22,658 nt of DNA, taken from positions 1 through 22,658 of the forward strand of contig CAIMWY010000275.1 in assembly GCA_903845315.1 (NCBI GenBank), given 5' to 3'. The position numbers were made by a program, and so were the translations under genes. The stretch comes from an uncultured Burkholderiales bacterium. GTDB taxonomy: Bacteria > Pseudomonadota > Gammaproteobacteria > Burkholderiales > Burkholderiaceae. The notes below the pieces were generated by a model. It did no database searches, was not told where the DNA came from, and worked only from the letters and a program-made list of their open reading frames with translations. Within the stretch, counting starts at the first letter, position 1. Every line of letters starts with the position of its first letter. Below, piece after piece: positions 8,116 to 16,096 of the stretch.

Positions 8116-8901
8116 TCAAAAACGTTCGTGGATCCCTAGGTAGCGCCATTGCCCCACAGGCAAGTTGCCCAGCACCACGTGCCCCATGCGGATGCGCTTG
8201 AGGCCCACCACCATCAAACCGACCTGCTCGCACATGCGGCGAATTTGGCGTTTCTTGCCCTCAATCAGCACAAAACGCAGCTGCTCTGGGTTTTGCCACT
8301 CGACTTGGGCTGGTTTCAAGGGCTTGCCGTCTAGGCTCAAGCCGTGGCGAAGGCGTGCGAGCTGTTCAGGTGGAAAGACCTTTTGCACATTCAGCGCCTC
8401 ACCTTGGTAGGTGACGCGCACCAAATATTCTTTTTCCATGTGGCTGTCTTCGCCAATCAATTGGCGGGCCACACGTCCATCTTGGGTCAACACCAGCAAA
8501 CCTACCGAGTCGATGTCCAATCGACCCGCTGGGGCCAAACCACGCAGTTGGCTGGGTTGGATGCGGTTCTTCGAGGTGTCCTCGCGCCAGTGGTTGCGGC
8601 CGTGAATTAGCGTGATAGCGGGCTCGTGGCCGTCCTCTGCTTGTCCACTCACATAGCCCATCGGCTTGTGTAAAAGAATCGTCACCTGCGTGCTTTGATG
8701 GCCAGTGGCGCGGGGGTCGATCTCGACCCGGTCCAGCGGGCTGACCTTCACGCCCATCTGCGCAGGGCGGCCGTTGACCAGAACCCAGCCTTGCTCAATC
8801 CAAGCGTCGGCTTCGCGACGAGAGCACAGACCGAGTTCGGCCATGCGCTTGTTGAGTCGAACAAGGTCTGAAGAGGAATCTGGCATCGGTAAGTTCGGCA
8901 T
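8116..8901 (-). CDS. rluF: RluF-like 23S rRNA pseudouridine synthase
   Basis: The protein (261 residues from ATG 8901) belongs to the RsuA/RluB/E/F family. An S4 RNA-binding domain comes first ([30 protein letters not shown], about 15-44). The catalytic block [17 protein letters not shown] (126-142) follows, with nucleophile Asp129, and [15 protein letters not shown] (214-228) is the second family signature. The S4 domain and the ending [11 protein letters not shown] resemble RluF, which modifies 23S U2604 in E. coli, more than RsuA or RluE. The start is unsure: ATG 8931, overlapping the Crp/Fnr gene, and ATG 8886 are also in frame, and no candidate has a good ribosome site. It lies just behind the Crp/Fnr gene, probably in the same transcript. 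Confidence 0.9.
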   Translation of the reverse strand: MPNLPMPDSSSDLVRLNKRMAELGLCSRREADAWIEQGWVLVNGRPAQMGVKVSPLDRVEIDPRATGHQSTQVTILLHKPMGYVSGQAEDGHEPAITLIHGRNHWREDTSKNRIQPSQLRGLAPAGRLDIDSVGLLVLTQDGRVARQLIGEDSHMEKEYLVRVTYQGEALNVQKVFPPEQLARLRHGLSLDGKPLKPAQVEWQNPEQLRFVLIEGKKRQIRRMCEQVGLMVVGLKRIRMGHVVLGNLPVGQWRYLGIHERF

Positions 8902-8914
8902 GGAGCGTGGGAGT

Positions 8915-9628
8915 TTAGCCAGTCGCGCCATAGCTCCGCAGCGCGGGAAGGTTGAGCACGCGCATGCCGCCGTACTCGATGCGAATAGCGCCTTGTTGCT
9001 CCAAGGTGTTGAGAGCCACATTCACCCGCTGGCGAGACAGCCCCACCAAATACGCCAGCTCTTGTTGCGTGATGCGAAGCATCTCGCCCACGCCGGGAAA
9101 CAACGTGGGGTTGAACAACGCCGCCAGATTGCGCGCCACCCGCACATCGGGGCTGTTGGAGCGGTCAATCTCTCGCGCTTCAATGAACTGCGCCAAACGC
9201 TCATTGAGTTGGTTCATCACAAAGCGGTTAAAGCCAATCGAGTTGTCCAGCAGCCAATGAAAGTCGTCTATCGGCACACCCGCCACCACACTGCGGCGCA
9301 ATGCCATGATGTTGTAGCGGTAGGGCTCGCGTTTGATGGCCGTGCCTTCGCCAAACCAGCCACCCGGGGGCACGCCGGTGTAAGTGATGGTGCGTCCACT
9401 GGCGCTGTCCGTGCTCATCTTGAGCAAGCCATCGATCACGCCAAACCAAAACGTCACTGGACGACCCATGCGACACACGTGGTCACCGGGCAGGGGGTCA
9501 CTCACCACCACGTGCGGCACGATGCGCATGCGCTCGTCAGAGGTGAGCAAATTCAGCCATGGAATTTGCGCTAACTCTGAAGCGCTGGGCGCCCTGCGGC
9601 GTTGATAAACACTGGGTGCTTTGGCCAT
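8915..9628 (-). CDS. Crp/Fnr-family transcriptional regulator
   Basis: The 237-residue protein has a cyclic-nucleotide-binding-type beta barrel (about 30-120, with [25 protein letters not shown] at the position of the phosphate-binding cassette). A dimerisation helix follows (about 125-150), then a Crp-type winged helix (187-230) with [25 protein letters not shown] containing the recognition helix. There is no N-terminal cysteine cluster, so it is not an oxygen-sensing FNR. The cassette lacks the exact CRP arginine pattern, so cAMP binding is doubtful and the ligand is unknown. It is divergent from the CoA ligase/ABC transporter operon, and inverted repeats lie between them; control of that operon is likely but inferred. 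A pyrimidine tract, not a Shine-Dalgarno sequence, precedes the ATG. Confidence 0.92.
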   Translation of the reverse strand: MAKAPSVYQRRRAPSASELAQIPWLNLLTSDERMRIVPHVVVSDPLPGDHVCRMGRPVTFWFGVIDGLLKMSTDSASGRTITYTGVPPGGWFGEGTAIKREPYRYNIMALRRSVVAGVPIDDFHWLLDNSIGFNRFVMNQLNERLAQFIEAREIDRSNSPDVRVARNLAALFNPTLFPGVGEMLRITQQELAYLVGLSRQRVNVALNTLEQQGAIRIEYGGMRVLNLPALRSYGATG

Positions 9629-9692
9629 TTGTGAAAGAAAAAGAGGGGGTCACGTCAGACTCTGGTAAGTCCTGCTAGGGGTCTTCCCTGAA

Positions 9693-9710
9693 TTGTCGTT
9701 GAAACGACAA
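9693..9710. promoter_or_regulatory. perfect inverted repeat, candidate operator 1
   Basis: TTGTCGTT (9693-9700) and AACGACAA (9703-9710) form a perfect eight-base inverted repeat with a two-base centre. It lies in the 188-base space between the divergent Crp/Fnr gene and the CoA-ligase operon. No T-run follows, and the symmetry and place suggest a dimeric regulator site. The bound protein is not known. Confidence 0.5.
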
Positions 9711-9711
9711 C

Positions 9712-9727
9712 TTGACGTCAAAGTCAA
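9712..9727. promoter_or_regulatory. Crp-spaced inverted repeat, candidate operator 2
   Basis: TTGAC (9712-9716) and GTCAA (9723-9727) are inverted with six bases between, the same 5-6-5 geometry as E. coli CRP sites (TGTGA-N6-TCACA). The left half is also part of a self-complementary decamer, TTGACGTCAA (9712-9721). The site lies next to the divergent Crp/Fnr-type gene, a likely binding partner. TTGACG could instead serve as a -35 hexamer, though no good -10 is seen at proper spacing. Confidence 0.45.
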
Positions 9728-9816
9728 TCCTACGATGCACCTCAGGATGACAACTTCCCCTATTGAAGGGGCTGAGTTTTAGGCGACACACCGCACGTTC
9801 AATCAAGGACTTGGCA

Positions 9817-11763
9817 ATGCAGACCACATTTCCCCGACTGTTACTCAAGCACGCCAGCGAGCGCCCACATGCGCCCGCCATGCGCGAGAAAGAGTACGGC
9901 ATTTGGCAAACCATCAATTGGGCCGAAATGGCACACATGGTGACGCACATGGCCTGTGGCCTTCACCAAGCCGGACTCACGCGTGGCGAACACTTGGTGG
10001 TCATCGGTTCTAACCGTCCTCGCTTGTACGCCACCATGTTGGCTGCACAGTCCTTGGGCGCCATTCCTGTGCCCTTGTACCAAGACGCGGTAGGTGCCGA
10101 GTGCGTATTCCCGCTCAACAATGCCGAAGTGCGTTTTTGCGTGGTCGAAGACCAAGAGCAGGTCGACAAACTGCTAGAAATTCGCGACCGCTGTCCACAA
10201 ATCAGCCACATTTATTTCGATGACCCGCGTGGCTTGCGCAAATACGATGAGCCTGGCTTGGGCTCGGTGGAAGATTTGCTGGCCGCAGGCGCTGTGTTTG
10301 ACAAGCAGCACCCTGAGTTTTTTATGACCGAGATCGACAAGGCACATACCGACGATGTCGGCGCCATGTTCTTCACTTCGGGTACCACCGGCAACCCCAA
10401 GGGCGTGGTCCACACACACAACTCGCTTATCAATCGCGCAGAAGCGGGCGCCCAGTTTGATCACCTCAGCGCCAATGAAGACGTGTTGGCCTATCTGCCC
10501 CCCGCGTGGATTGGTCAAAACATCTTCAGCTACGCTCAGTGGTTGTATTGCGGCTATGTGGTGAACTGCCCCGAATCGGCGGCTACCGTGACCATCGACT
10601 TGAAAGAAGTGGGCCCCACCTACTACTTTGCGCCCCCACGTGTGTTTGAAGGTCTGCTCACCAGCGTGATGATTCGCATGGAAGATGCCAGCGACCTCAA
10701 GCGCCGCATGTTTCATTACTTCATGGACGTAGCCCGTAAATACGGCCCCACCAAAATGGATGGCAAATCCATTGGATGGGTCGGCACGGTGCTTTACACC
10801 TTGGGTAACTTCATGGTCTACGGCCCCTTGCGCAACAACTTAGGCATGAGCCGCGTGCGGGTGGCCTACACCGCCGGTGAGGCGATTGGTCCCGACTTGT
10901 TCAGCTTTTACCGGGCCATTGGCGTGAACTTGAAGCAGCTCTATGGCTCTACTGAAACTGCGGTCTTCGTGTGCTTGCAGCCCGACCACGAAGCCCGTGC
11001 TGACACCGTAGGCGTGCCCTGCGCCGGGGTGGAAATCAAAGTTGCCGACAACGGCGAAATCTTGGTCAAGTCGGCTGGCTTGCTCAAGGGGTATTACAAA
11101 AATCCAGAAGCCACGGCCGAGGTGCTGACCGCCGATGGCTGGTACCACACCAGTGATGCAGGGTTCTTGGATGCGCACGGTCATTTGAAAATCATTGACC
11201 GGGTCAAAGACGTGGGCCGCATCAAAGGCGGCGCCAACGATGGCGCCATGTTCGCGCCCAAGTACGTCGAGAACAAGCTCAAGTTCTTCCCGCACATCAA
11301 AGAAGTGGTGGCCTATGGCGACCAGCGCGACAAAGTGTGCGTGATGATCAACATCGATGTCGACGCTGTGGGTAACTGGGCAGAGCGCAACAACTTGCCC
11401 TATGCAGGCTACACCGACTTGGCCCAAAAACCCGAGGTCTATGGCCTCATCAAAGAGTGTGTGGAAAAAGTCAACGCCGATCTGGCTGCAGACGCCCTGC
11501 TGGCGGGTAGCCAAGTCAGCCGCTTCTTGGTGCTGCACAAAGAACTCGATGCCGATGACGGCGAGTTGACCCGAACCAACAAAGTGCGTCGCGGTTTCAT
11601 CGCTGAAAAATACGATGCCCTAGTGACCGCACTGTATGGCGGCGCCACCGAGCAATACATCGAAACGCAAGTCAAATTTGAAGATGGTCGTACCGGCAGC
11701 GTGAGTGCCACGCTCAAGATCTCGGACGTTAAAACCTTCGCCCCTATTGGGAGAGCCGCATGA
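9817..11763 (+). CDS. AMP-dependent acyl-CoA synthetase (FadD/long-chain type)
   Basis: The 648-residue ANL-superfamily ligase activates a carboxylic acid to acyl-AMP and then to acyl-CoA. FFTSGTTGNPKGVVHTH holds the P-loop (187-196), YGSTET (376-381) is motif A5, GWYHTSDAGFLD and HLKIIDRVKDVGRIKGG are motifs A7 and A8, and LTRTNKVRR near the end carries the likely catalytic Lys. Size and the C-terminal insertions resemble long-chain (ACSL-like) synthetases, but chain length or aromatic preference cannot be read. ATG 9817 is chosen because AAGGA (9804-9808) precedes it at eight bases; a TTG at 9763 is open in frame but lacks a site. Its TGA overlaps the livG ATG, so translation is coupled. 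Confidence 0.93.
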   Translation: MQTTFPRLLLKHASERPHAPAMREKEYGIWQTINWAEMAHMVTHMACGLHQAGLTRGEHLVVIGSNRPRLYATMLAAQSLGAIPVPLYQDAVGAECVFPLNNAEVRFCVVEDQEQVDKLLEIRDRCPQISHIYFDDPRGLRKYDEPGLGSVEDLLAAGAVFDKQHPEFFMTEIDKAHTDDVGAMFFTSGTTGNPKGVVHTHNSLINRAEAGAQFDHLSANEDVLAYLPPAWIGQNIFSYAQWLYCGYVVNCPESAATVTIDLKEVGPTYYFAPPRVFEGLLTSVMIRMEDASDLKRRMFHYFMDVARKYGPTKMDGKSIGWVGTVLYTLGNFMVYGPLRNNLGMSRVRVAYTAGEAIGPDLFSFYRAIGVNLKQLYGSTETAVFVCLQPDHEARADTVGVPCAGVEIKVADNGEILVKSAGLLKGYYKNPEATAEVLTADGWYHTSDAGFLDAHGHLKIIDRVKDVGRIKGGANDGAMFAPKYVENKLKFFPHIKEVVAYGDQRDKVCVMINIDVDAVGNWAERNNLPYAGYTDLAQKPEVYGLIKECVEKVNADLAADALLAGSQVSRFLVLHKELDADDGELTRTNKVRRGFIAEKYDALVTALYGGATEQYIETQVKFEDGRTGSVSATLKISDVKTFAPIGRAA

Positions 11764-12560
11764 GCCACACCGACGTAGATGCCAAACAAATTGGCGACGT
11801 CATCCTTGACGTCAAAAACATCAGCCTGCGTTTTGGTGGCGTCAACGCGCTGACCGACATCTCTTTCAATGTGCGTGAGCACGAGGTGCGCGCCATCATT
11901 GGCCCCAACGGGGCCGGTAAAAGTTCCATGCTCAACTGCATCAATGGTGTGTACACGCCGTCTGAAGGATCCATCTCGTTCCGTGGCCAAACCTTTGACC
12001 ACATGGACAGTCGCCAAGTCGCCGAGATGGGCATTGCCCGCACCTTCCAAAACTTAGCCTTGTTCAAGGGCATGAGCGTGATCGACAACATCATGACGGG
12101 ACGCAACCTGCGCATCAAAAGCAACTTGTTCATGCAGGCCTTGCGCATTGGCCCCGCGCAGCGCGAAGAAGAAGAGCACCGCGAATTTGTTGAGCACATC
12201 ATCGACTTCTTGGAAATTCAAGCCCACCGCAAAACGCCCGTGGGTCAACTGCCCTATGGCTTGCAAAAGCGTGTCGACTTAGGCCGTGCTTTGGCCATGG
12301 AGCCCCAAGTGCTGTTGCTCGACGAGCCGATGGCCGGCATGAACGTGGAAGAAAAACAAGACATGTGTCGTTTCATCTTGGATGTGAACGAAGAGTTTGG
12401 CACCACGATTGTTTTGATTGAACACGACATGGGCGTGGTGATGGACATCTCCGACCGTGTGGTGGTGCTGGACTACGGCAAAAAAATTGGCGATGGTGCG
12501 CCCTACGATGTGCGCAACAACGAGGAGGTCATCCGCGCCTACCTCGGCACTTCTCACTAA
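11760..12560 (+). CDS. livG: Liv-type (HAAT) ABC transporter ATPase, LivG-like
   Basis: The 266-residue ABC ATPase has Walker A GPNGAGKS (48-55), Q-loop Gln97 in RTFQNLALF, the signature in the divergent form LPYGLQKR (164-171), Walker B VLLLDEP (184-190) and H-loop His222 in LIEHDMGVVM. The LPYGxQ signature and the C-terminal VIRAYLG are typical of LivG, one of the two ATPases of hydrophobic amino acid/amide importers. It overlaps the ligase stop by four bases (ATGA), with GGGAG (11749-11753) upstream. The symbol marks the family; the substrate is probably not leucine, given the flanking CoA ligases. Confidence 0.93.
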   Translation: MSHTDVDAKQIGDVILDVKNISLRFGGVNALTDISFNVREHEVRAIIGPNGAGKSSMLNCINGVYTPSEGSISFRGQTFDHMDSRQVAEMGIARTFQNLALFKGMSVIDNIMTGRNLRIKSNLFMQALRIGPAQREEEEHREFVEHIIDFLEIQAHRKTPVGQLPYGLQKRVDLGRALAMEPQVLLLDEPMAGMNVEEKQDMCRFILDVNEEFGTTIVLIEHDMGVVMDISDRVVVLDYGKKIGDGAPYDVRNNEEVIRAYLGTSH

Positions 12561-12570
12561 GGACAAGAAC

Positions 12571-13500
12571 ATGGCATTTTTTCTTGAAGCTCTTTTTGGT
12601 GGCCTGATGGCCGGCATGTTGTATTCCTTGGTGGCGCTTGGCTTTGTGCTGATCTTCAAAGCCTCGGGTGTTTTCAACTTTGCCCAAGGCGCGATGGTGT
12701 TGTTTGCAGCCTTGGCCATGGCACGTTTTTCGGCGTGGATTCCGGGCTGGCTCGGCACCGACAGCAAGGTGTTGGCCAATGTATTGGCTTTTGTCATCGC
12801 TGGCGCTTGCATGTTCGTGCTGGCTTGGTTGATCGAGCGATTGGTCTTGCGCCACTTGGTCAATCAAGAGGGTGTGACCTTGCTGATGGCCACCCTTGGG
12901 ATTACCTATTTCTTAGATGGCCTGGGTCAAACCATCTTTGGCAGCGATATTTACAAGATCGATGTGGGCATGCCCAAAGACCCCGTATTCTTGTTGGACT
13001 CGTTCTTTGAGGGCGGCGTGATGATCAACCTCGAAGACGTGTATGCCGCTTGCGTGGCCGCTTTGTTGGTGGTGGTGCTGTCTTTGTTCTTCCAAAAAAC
13101 CAGCACCGGTCGCGCGTTGCGCGCCGTGGCCGACGACCACCAAGCTGCGCAGTCGATCGGCATTCCACTCAACCGCATTTGGGTGATCGTGTGGTTTGTC
13201 GCAGGTGTCACCGCCTTGGTGGCCGGCATCATCTGGGGCTCCAAGATGGGGGTGCAGTTTTCGCTGACCACGGTGGCTTTGCGTGCTTTGCCTGTGATTA
13301 TTTTGGGCGGGCTCACCTCGGTGCCTGGCGCCATCATTGGCGGCTTGATCATCGGCGTGGGCGAAAAGCTCTCGGAGGTGTACGTCGGCCCCATGGTGGG
13401 CGGCGGAATTGAAATTTGGTTTGCCTACGTGCTGGCCTTGGTGTTCTTGCTGTTTCGTCCGCAAGGTTTGTTCGGCGAGAAGATCATCGACCGCGTGTAA
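12571..13500 (+). CDS. livH: Liv-type ABC transporter permease, LivH-like
   Basis: The 309-residue integral membrane protein has about eight hydrophobic helices. It starts MAFFLEALFGGLMAGMLYSLVALGFVLIFKASGVFNFAQGAMVLF, the typical LivH opening. The cytoplasmic coupling segment is TGRALRAVADDHQAAQSIGIPLNRI (about 177-200), where the EAA-like loop meets the ATPase. It ends LLFRPQGLFGEK, also typical. ATG 12571 is chosen from the family N-terminus and the AAGGA just upstream, 10 bases after livG; the open frame runs further upstream to 12457 but that part overlaps livG and looks non-coding. It pairs with the LivM-like protein to form the inner-membrane channel. Confidence 0.94.
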   Translation: MAFFLEALFGGLMAGMLYSLVALGFVLIFKASGVFNFAQGAMVLFAALAMARFSAWIPGWLGTDSKVLANVLAFVIAGACMFVLAWLIERLVLRHLVNQEGVTLLMATLGITYFLDGLGQTIFGSDIYKIDVGMPKDPVFLLDSFFEGGVMINLEDVYAACVAALLVVVLSLFFQKTSTGRALRAVADDHQAAQSIGIPLNRIWVIVWFVAGVTALVAGIIWGSKMGVQFSLTTVALRALPVIILGGLTSVPGAIIGGLIIGVGEKLSEVYVGPMVGGGIEIWFAYVLALVFLLFRPQGLFGEKIIDRV

Positions 13501-13512
13501 GAGGAATAAAAA

Positions 13513-14589
13513 ATGTTTTACAGAGAAAACGGTCAATTCAAAACCACCTACCGCAAAGACCAGCAGATCTTTCCGATCACCCAAGACCGCTGGATGATTC
13601 TGGCCTTGGTGACCTTTGCGTTCATTGGTATCCCGGCCATGGTCGACGAGTACTTGTACCGCGCCATTCTGATTCCCTTCTTGATTCTTTCGCTGGCCGC
13701 TTTGGGCGTGAACATCTTGGTGGGCTACTGTGGTCAGATATCTTTGGGCTCGGGCGCTTTCATGGCTGTGGGGGCCTACATGGCCTACAACACCTTCATT
13801 CGGATCGAAGGCATGCCCTTGATCTTGGCCTTGCTGTCTGGCGGATTTTTTGCCACCTTGGTGGGCATCATCTTTGGCATCCCCAGCTTGCGCGTGAAGG
13901 GTTTGTATTTGGCGGTGGCCACCTTGGCGGCGCAGTTCTTTTGCGATTGGGCTTTTTTACGATTGGGCTGGTTCACCAACTACAACTCATCGGGCTCGGT
14001 GTCGGTGTCCAACCTCAATGTGATGGGTTTTTCCATCGCCACGCCCGTCGAGAAATACCTGTTTTGCTTGTGCTTCTTGGTGGTGTTTGGGTTGCTCGCC
14101 AAAAACTTGGTGCGTTCGGCCATTGGTCGCGAATGGATGGCCATTCGCGACATGGACGTGGCCGCTGCGGTGATTGGCATTCGCCCGGTCTACGCCAAGC
14201 TCAGCGCTTTTGCCGTCAGCTCCTTCATTGTGGGCGTGGCCGGTGGGCTCTGGGGCTTTGTGCATTTGGGCTCTTGGGAGCCTGCGGCGTTCTCGATTGA
14301 CCGCAGCTTTCAACTGCTGTTCATGGTCATCATCGGCGGCATGGGCTCCATCATGGGCAGCTTTTTTGGAGCCGCCTTTATTGTGATCTTGCCCATTTTC
14401 TTGAATCAATTTTTGCCGGCGATGGGTGACATGGTCAACGTCACCATTTCGACTGCCGCGGTGGCGCATGTGGAGTCCATGATTTTTGGCGCCTTGATTG
14501 TTTGGTTCCTGATCGTGGAGCCGCATGGCTTGGCCAAGCTGTGGTCCATTGCCAAACAAAAACTTCGCCTATGGCCTTTCCCGCACTGA
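13513..14589 (+). CDS. livM: Liv-type ABC transporter permease, LivM-like
   Basis: The 358-residue membrane protein has a cytoplasmic N-terminus of about 30 residues, then eight to nine hydrophobic helices. LILSLAALGVNILVGYCGQISLGSGAFMAVGAYMAYN is the conserved LivM core, and REWMAIRDMDVAAAVIGIRPVYAKLSAFAVSSF is the coupling loop to the ATPase. The C-terminal end, LIVWFLIVEPHGLAKLW, is also typical. GAGGA (13501-13505) precedes the ATG at seven bases, and the gene follows livH by 12 bases. It forms the second half of the inner-membrane translocation path. Confidence 0.94.
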   Translation: MFYRENGQFKTTYRKDQQIFPITQDRWMILALVTFAFIGIPAMVDEYLYRAILIPFLILSLAALGVNILVGYCGQISLGSGAFMAVGAYMAYNTFIRIEGMPLILALLSGGFFATLVGIIFGIPSLRVKGLYLAVATLAAQFFCDWAFLRLGWFTNYNSSGSVSVSNLNVMGFSIATPVEKYLFCLCFLVVFGLLAKNLVRSAIGREWMAIRDMDVAAAVIGIRPVYAKLSAFAVSSFIVGVAGGLWGFVHLGSWEPAAFSIDRSFQLLFMVIIGGMGSIMGSFFGAAFIVILPIFLNQFLPAMGDMVNVTISTAAVAHVESMIFGALIVWFLIVEPHGLAKLWSIAKQKLRLWPFPH

Positions 14590-14627
14590 TTCCCTTCACC
14601 TTTCAAATTTTTAACAGGAGACAAACC

Positions 14628-15965
14628 ATGAAATTTCGTCAAATCACAACGGCTGTGACCTTGGTGGCTGCCGCCATCACAGGCAGCGCCATCAGCACCC
14701 AAGCTGCTGCGCAAGCCAAAGAACAGTTTTTCCCAGCGCTGGTGTACCGCACCGGCGCCTATGCGCCCAACGGTGTGCCTTTTGCGAATGGGTTCATTGA
14801 CTATCTCAAGCTCACCAATGTACGCGGCGGTATCAACGGCGTGAAGGTGATCTACGAAGAATGCGAAACCGCCTACGCCACGGACCGTGGCGTGGAGTGC
14901 TATGAGCGCCTCAAAGGCAAGAACGGTGGCGCCACCGTATTCCAGCCGCTGTCGACCGGCATCACCTTTGCGCTGACAGAAAAAGCCCCGATCGACAAAA
15001 TTCCCGTGCTGACCCCTGGCCTGGGCCGCAGCGAGTCGCAAGACGGTGGCGTCTTCAAGTGGAACTTCCCGTTGGCTGGCACCTACTGGGTGGCGGCTGA
15101 CACCATCATCCAAGACATTGGCAAAAAAGAAGGGGGCTTGGACAAGCTCAAAGGCAAGAAGATTGCGCTGATGTACCACGACAGCCCCTTCGGCAAAGAA
15201 GCCATCCCTATGCTGCAAGAGCGCGCAGCTTTGCATGGTTTTCAGCTGAGCTTGCTGCCTGTCACACACCCCGGTGTGGAGCAAAAGTCCACCTGGTTGC
15301 AGATTCGTCAAAACCGGCCTGACTACGTCATCAACTGGGGCTGGGGCGTGATGAACTCCACCGCTTTGAAAGAAGCTCAAGCCACGGGCTACCCGCGCGA
15401 AAAAATGTATGGCGTGTGGTGGGCCGGTGCTGAGCCCGACGTCAAAGACGTGGGCCAAGGTGCCAAGGGCTACAACGCGGTCATGATGCAGCACGGCGCC
15501 GAGAAAAACTCCGACGTGGTGAAAGAAATCTTGACCAAGTTGCACACCAAAGGTCAAGGCACAGGGCCTTTAGAAGAAGTGGGTGACGTGTTGTACATGC
15601 GTGGCGTGCAAGCAGCGATGTACGGCATCGAAGGTGTGCGCTCAGCACAAGAGCGCTTTGGCAAAGGCAAGGTCATGACTGGCGAGCAAGCGCGCTGGGG
15701 TTATGAGAACTTGAACCTGACCCAGGCCAAGCTCGACTCACTTGGATTCAAGGGCGTGCTGCGTCCCTTGTCAACCAGCTGCCAAGACCACATGGGTGGC
15801 GCTTGGACGCGCATGCACACTTGGGATGGCACGCGCTTTAACTGGTCATCTGACTGGTACCAAGCGGATGAGCAAATCATCAAGCCGATGGTGAAAGCTG
15901 CCGCCGACAAATACGCCGCTGAGAAAAAATTCGCGCGTCGCACACCTGCAGACTGCCAGTCTTGA
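14628..15965 (+). CDS. Liv-type periplasmic substrate-binding protein
   Basis: The 445-residue protein is the solute receptor of the importer. Residues 1-29 form a Sec signal peptide (basic MKFRQ, hydrophobic core, AAAQA cleavage region). The mature part is of the Peripla_BP_6 (LivK) type, with FANGFIDYLKLTNVRGGINGVKVIYEECETAYATDRGVECYERL near its start, a hallmark of this class. It is longer than LivK (about 370), which suits receptors of the aromatic-acid/amide branch, but the ligand is unknown. AGGAG (14616-14620) lies seven bases before the chosen ATG, so the upstream open frame is not used. It follows livM by 38 bases and is separated from livF by a folded spacer. Confidence 0.93.
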   Translation: MKFRQITTAVTLVAAAITGSAISTQAAAQAKEQFFPALVYRTGAYAPNGVPFANGFIDYLKLTNVRGGINGVKVIYEECETAYATDRGVECYERLKGKNGGATVFQPLSTGITFALTEKAPIDKIPVLTPGLGRSESQDGGVFKWNFPLAGTYWVAADTIIQDIGKKEGGLDKLKGKKIALMYHDSPFGKEAIPMLQERAALHGFQLSLLPVTHPGVEQKSTWLQIRQNRPDYVINWGWGVMNSTALKEAQATGYPREKMYGVWWAGAEPDVKDVGQGAKGYNAVMMQHGAEKNSDVVKEILTKLHTKGQGTGPLEEVGDVLYMRGVQAAMYGIEGVRSAQERFGKGKVMTGEQARWGYENLNLTQAKLDSLGFKGVLRPLSTSCQDHMGGAWTRMHTWDGTRFNWSSDWYQADEQIIKPMVKAAADKYAAEKKFARRTPADCQS

Positions 15966-15973
15966 TGTGCTTA

Positions 15974-16000
15974 GATCAGCCAGCGTCCAGTTGGCTGATC
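15974..16000 (+). repeat. hairpin 1 after the binding-protein gene
   Basis: GATCAGCCAGC (15974-15984) pairs with GTTGGCTGATC (15990-16000) in an 11-pair stem with one G:U pair and a five-base loop. It begins eight bases after the stop codon. No T-run follows. Such stems often protect the 3' end of an abundant upstream message; that role is inferred. Confidence 0.7.
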
Positions 16001-16028
16001 GTTTGGTGGCTCTCTCGAGCCGCCAAAC
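16001..16028 (+). repeat. hairpin 2, alternative to hairpin 3
   Basis: GTTTGGTGGC (16001-16010) pairs with GCCGCCAAAC (16019-16028), ten pairs with one G:U and an eight-base loop. Its right arm shares bases 16023-16028 with the left arm of hairpin 3, so both cannot be fully formed at once. Confidence 0.6.
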
Positions 16029-16063
16029 CTCAAACCCAATGCTTTTGTGGGTTTGAGGTTTGG
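16023..16063 (+). repeat. hairpin 3, perfect 16-pair stem before livF
   Basis: CCAAACCTCAAACCCA (16023-16038) is the exact complement of TGGGTTTGAGGTTTGG (16048-16063), with a nine-base loop. It is the strongest hairpin in the window. A T-run appears only at 16078-16082, 14 bases later, so classical termination is doubtful. It lies 33 bases upstream of the livF start. Confidence 0.75.
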
Positions 16064-16096
16064 TCAAAACCGCAACGTTTTTAAGCAAGGTAAGTC

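Noticed and set aside
8705..9574. A 289-codon + strand frame opposite the pseudouridine synthase and Crp/Fnr genes.
   Set aside because: It spans two real minus-strand genes, and its composition is that of a reverse-complement shadow.
9757..9771. CCCCT/AGGGG hairpin upstream of the CoA ligase, considered as a terminator or riboswitch piece.
   Set aside because: It has only five pairs and no T-run, with no wider conserved architecture recognised.
13416..14300. A 294-codon + strand frame overlapping livH and livM in another phase.
   Set aside because: It is a shadow of the livM frame, rich in Gly/Leu/His, with no ribosome site.
14406..15557. A 383-codon open frame on the minus strand opposite livM and the binding-protein gene.
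   Set aside because: It is a GC-driven shadow frame; the + strand proteins are complete family members and the antisense product matches nothing recognisable.
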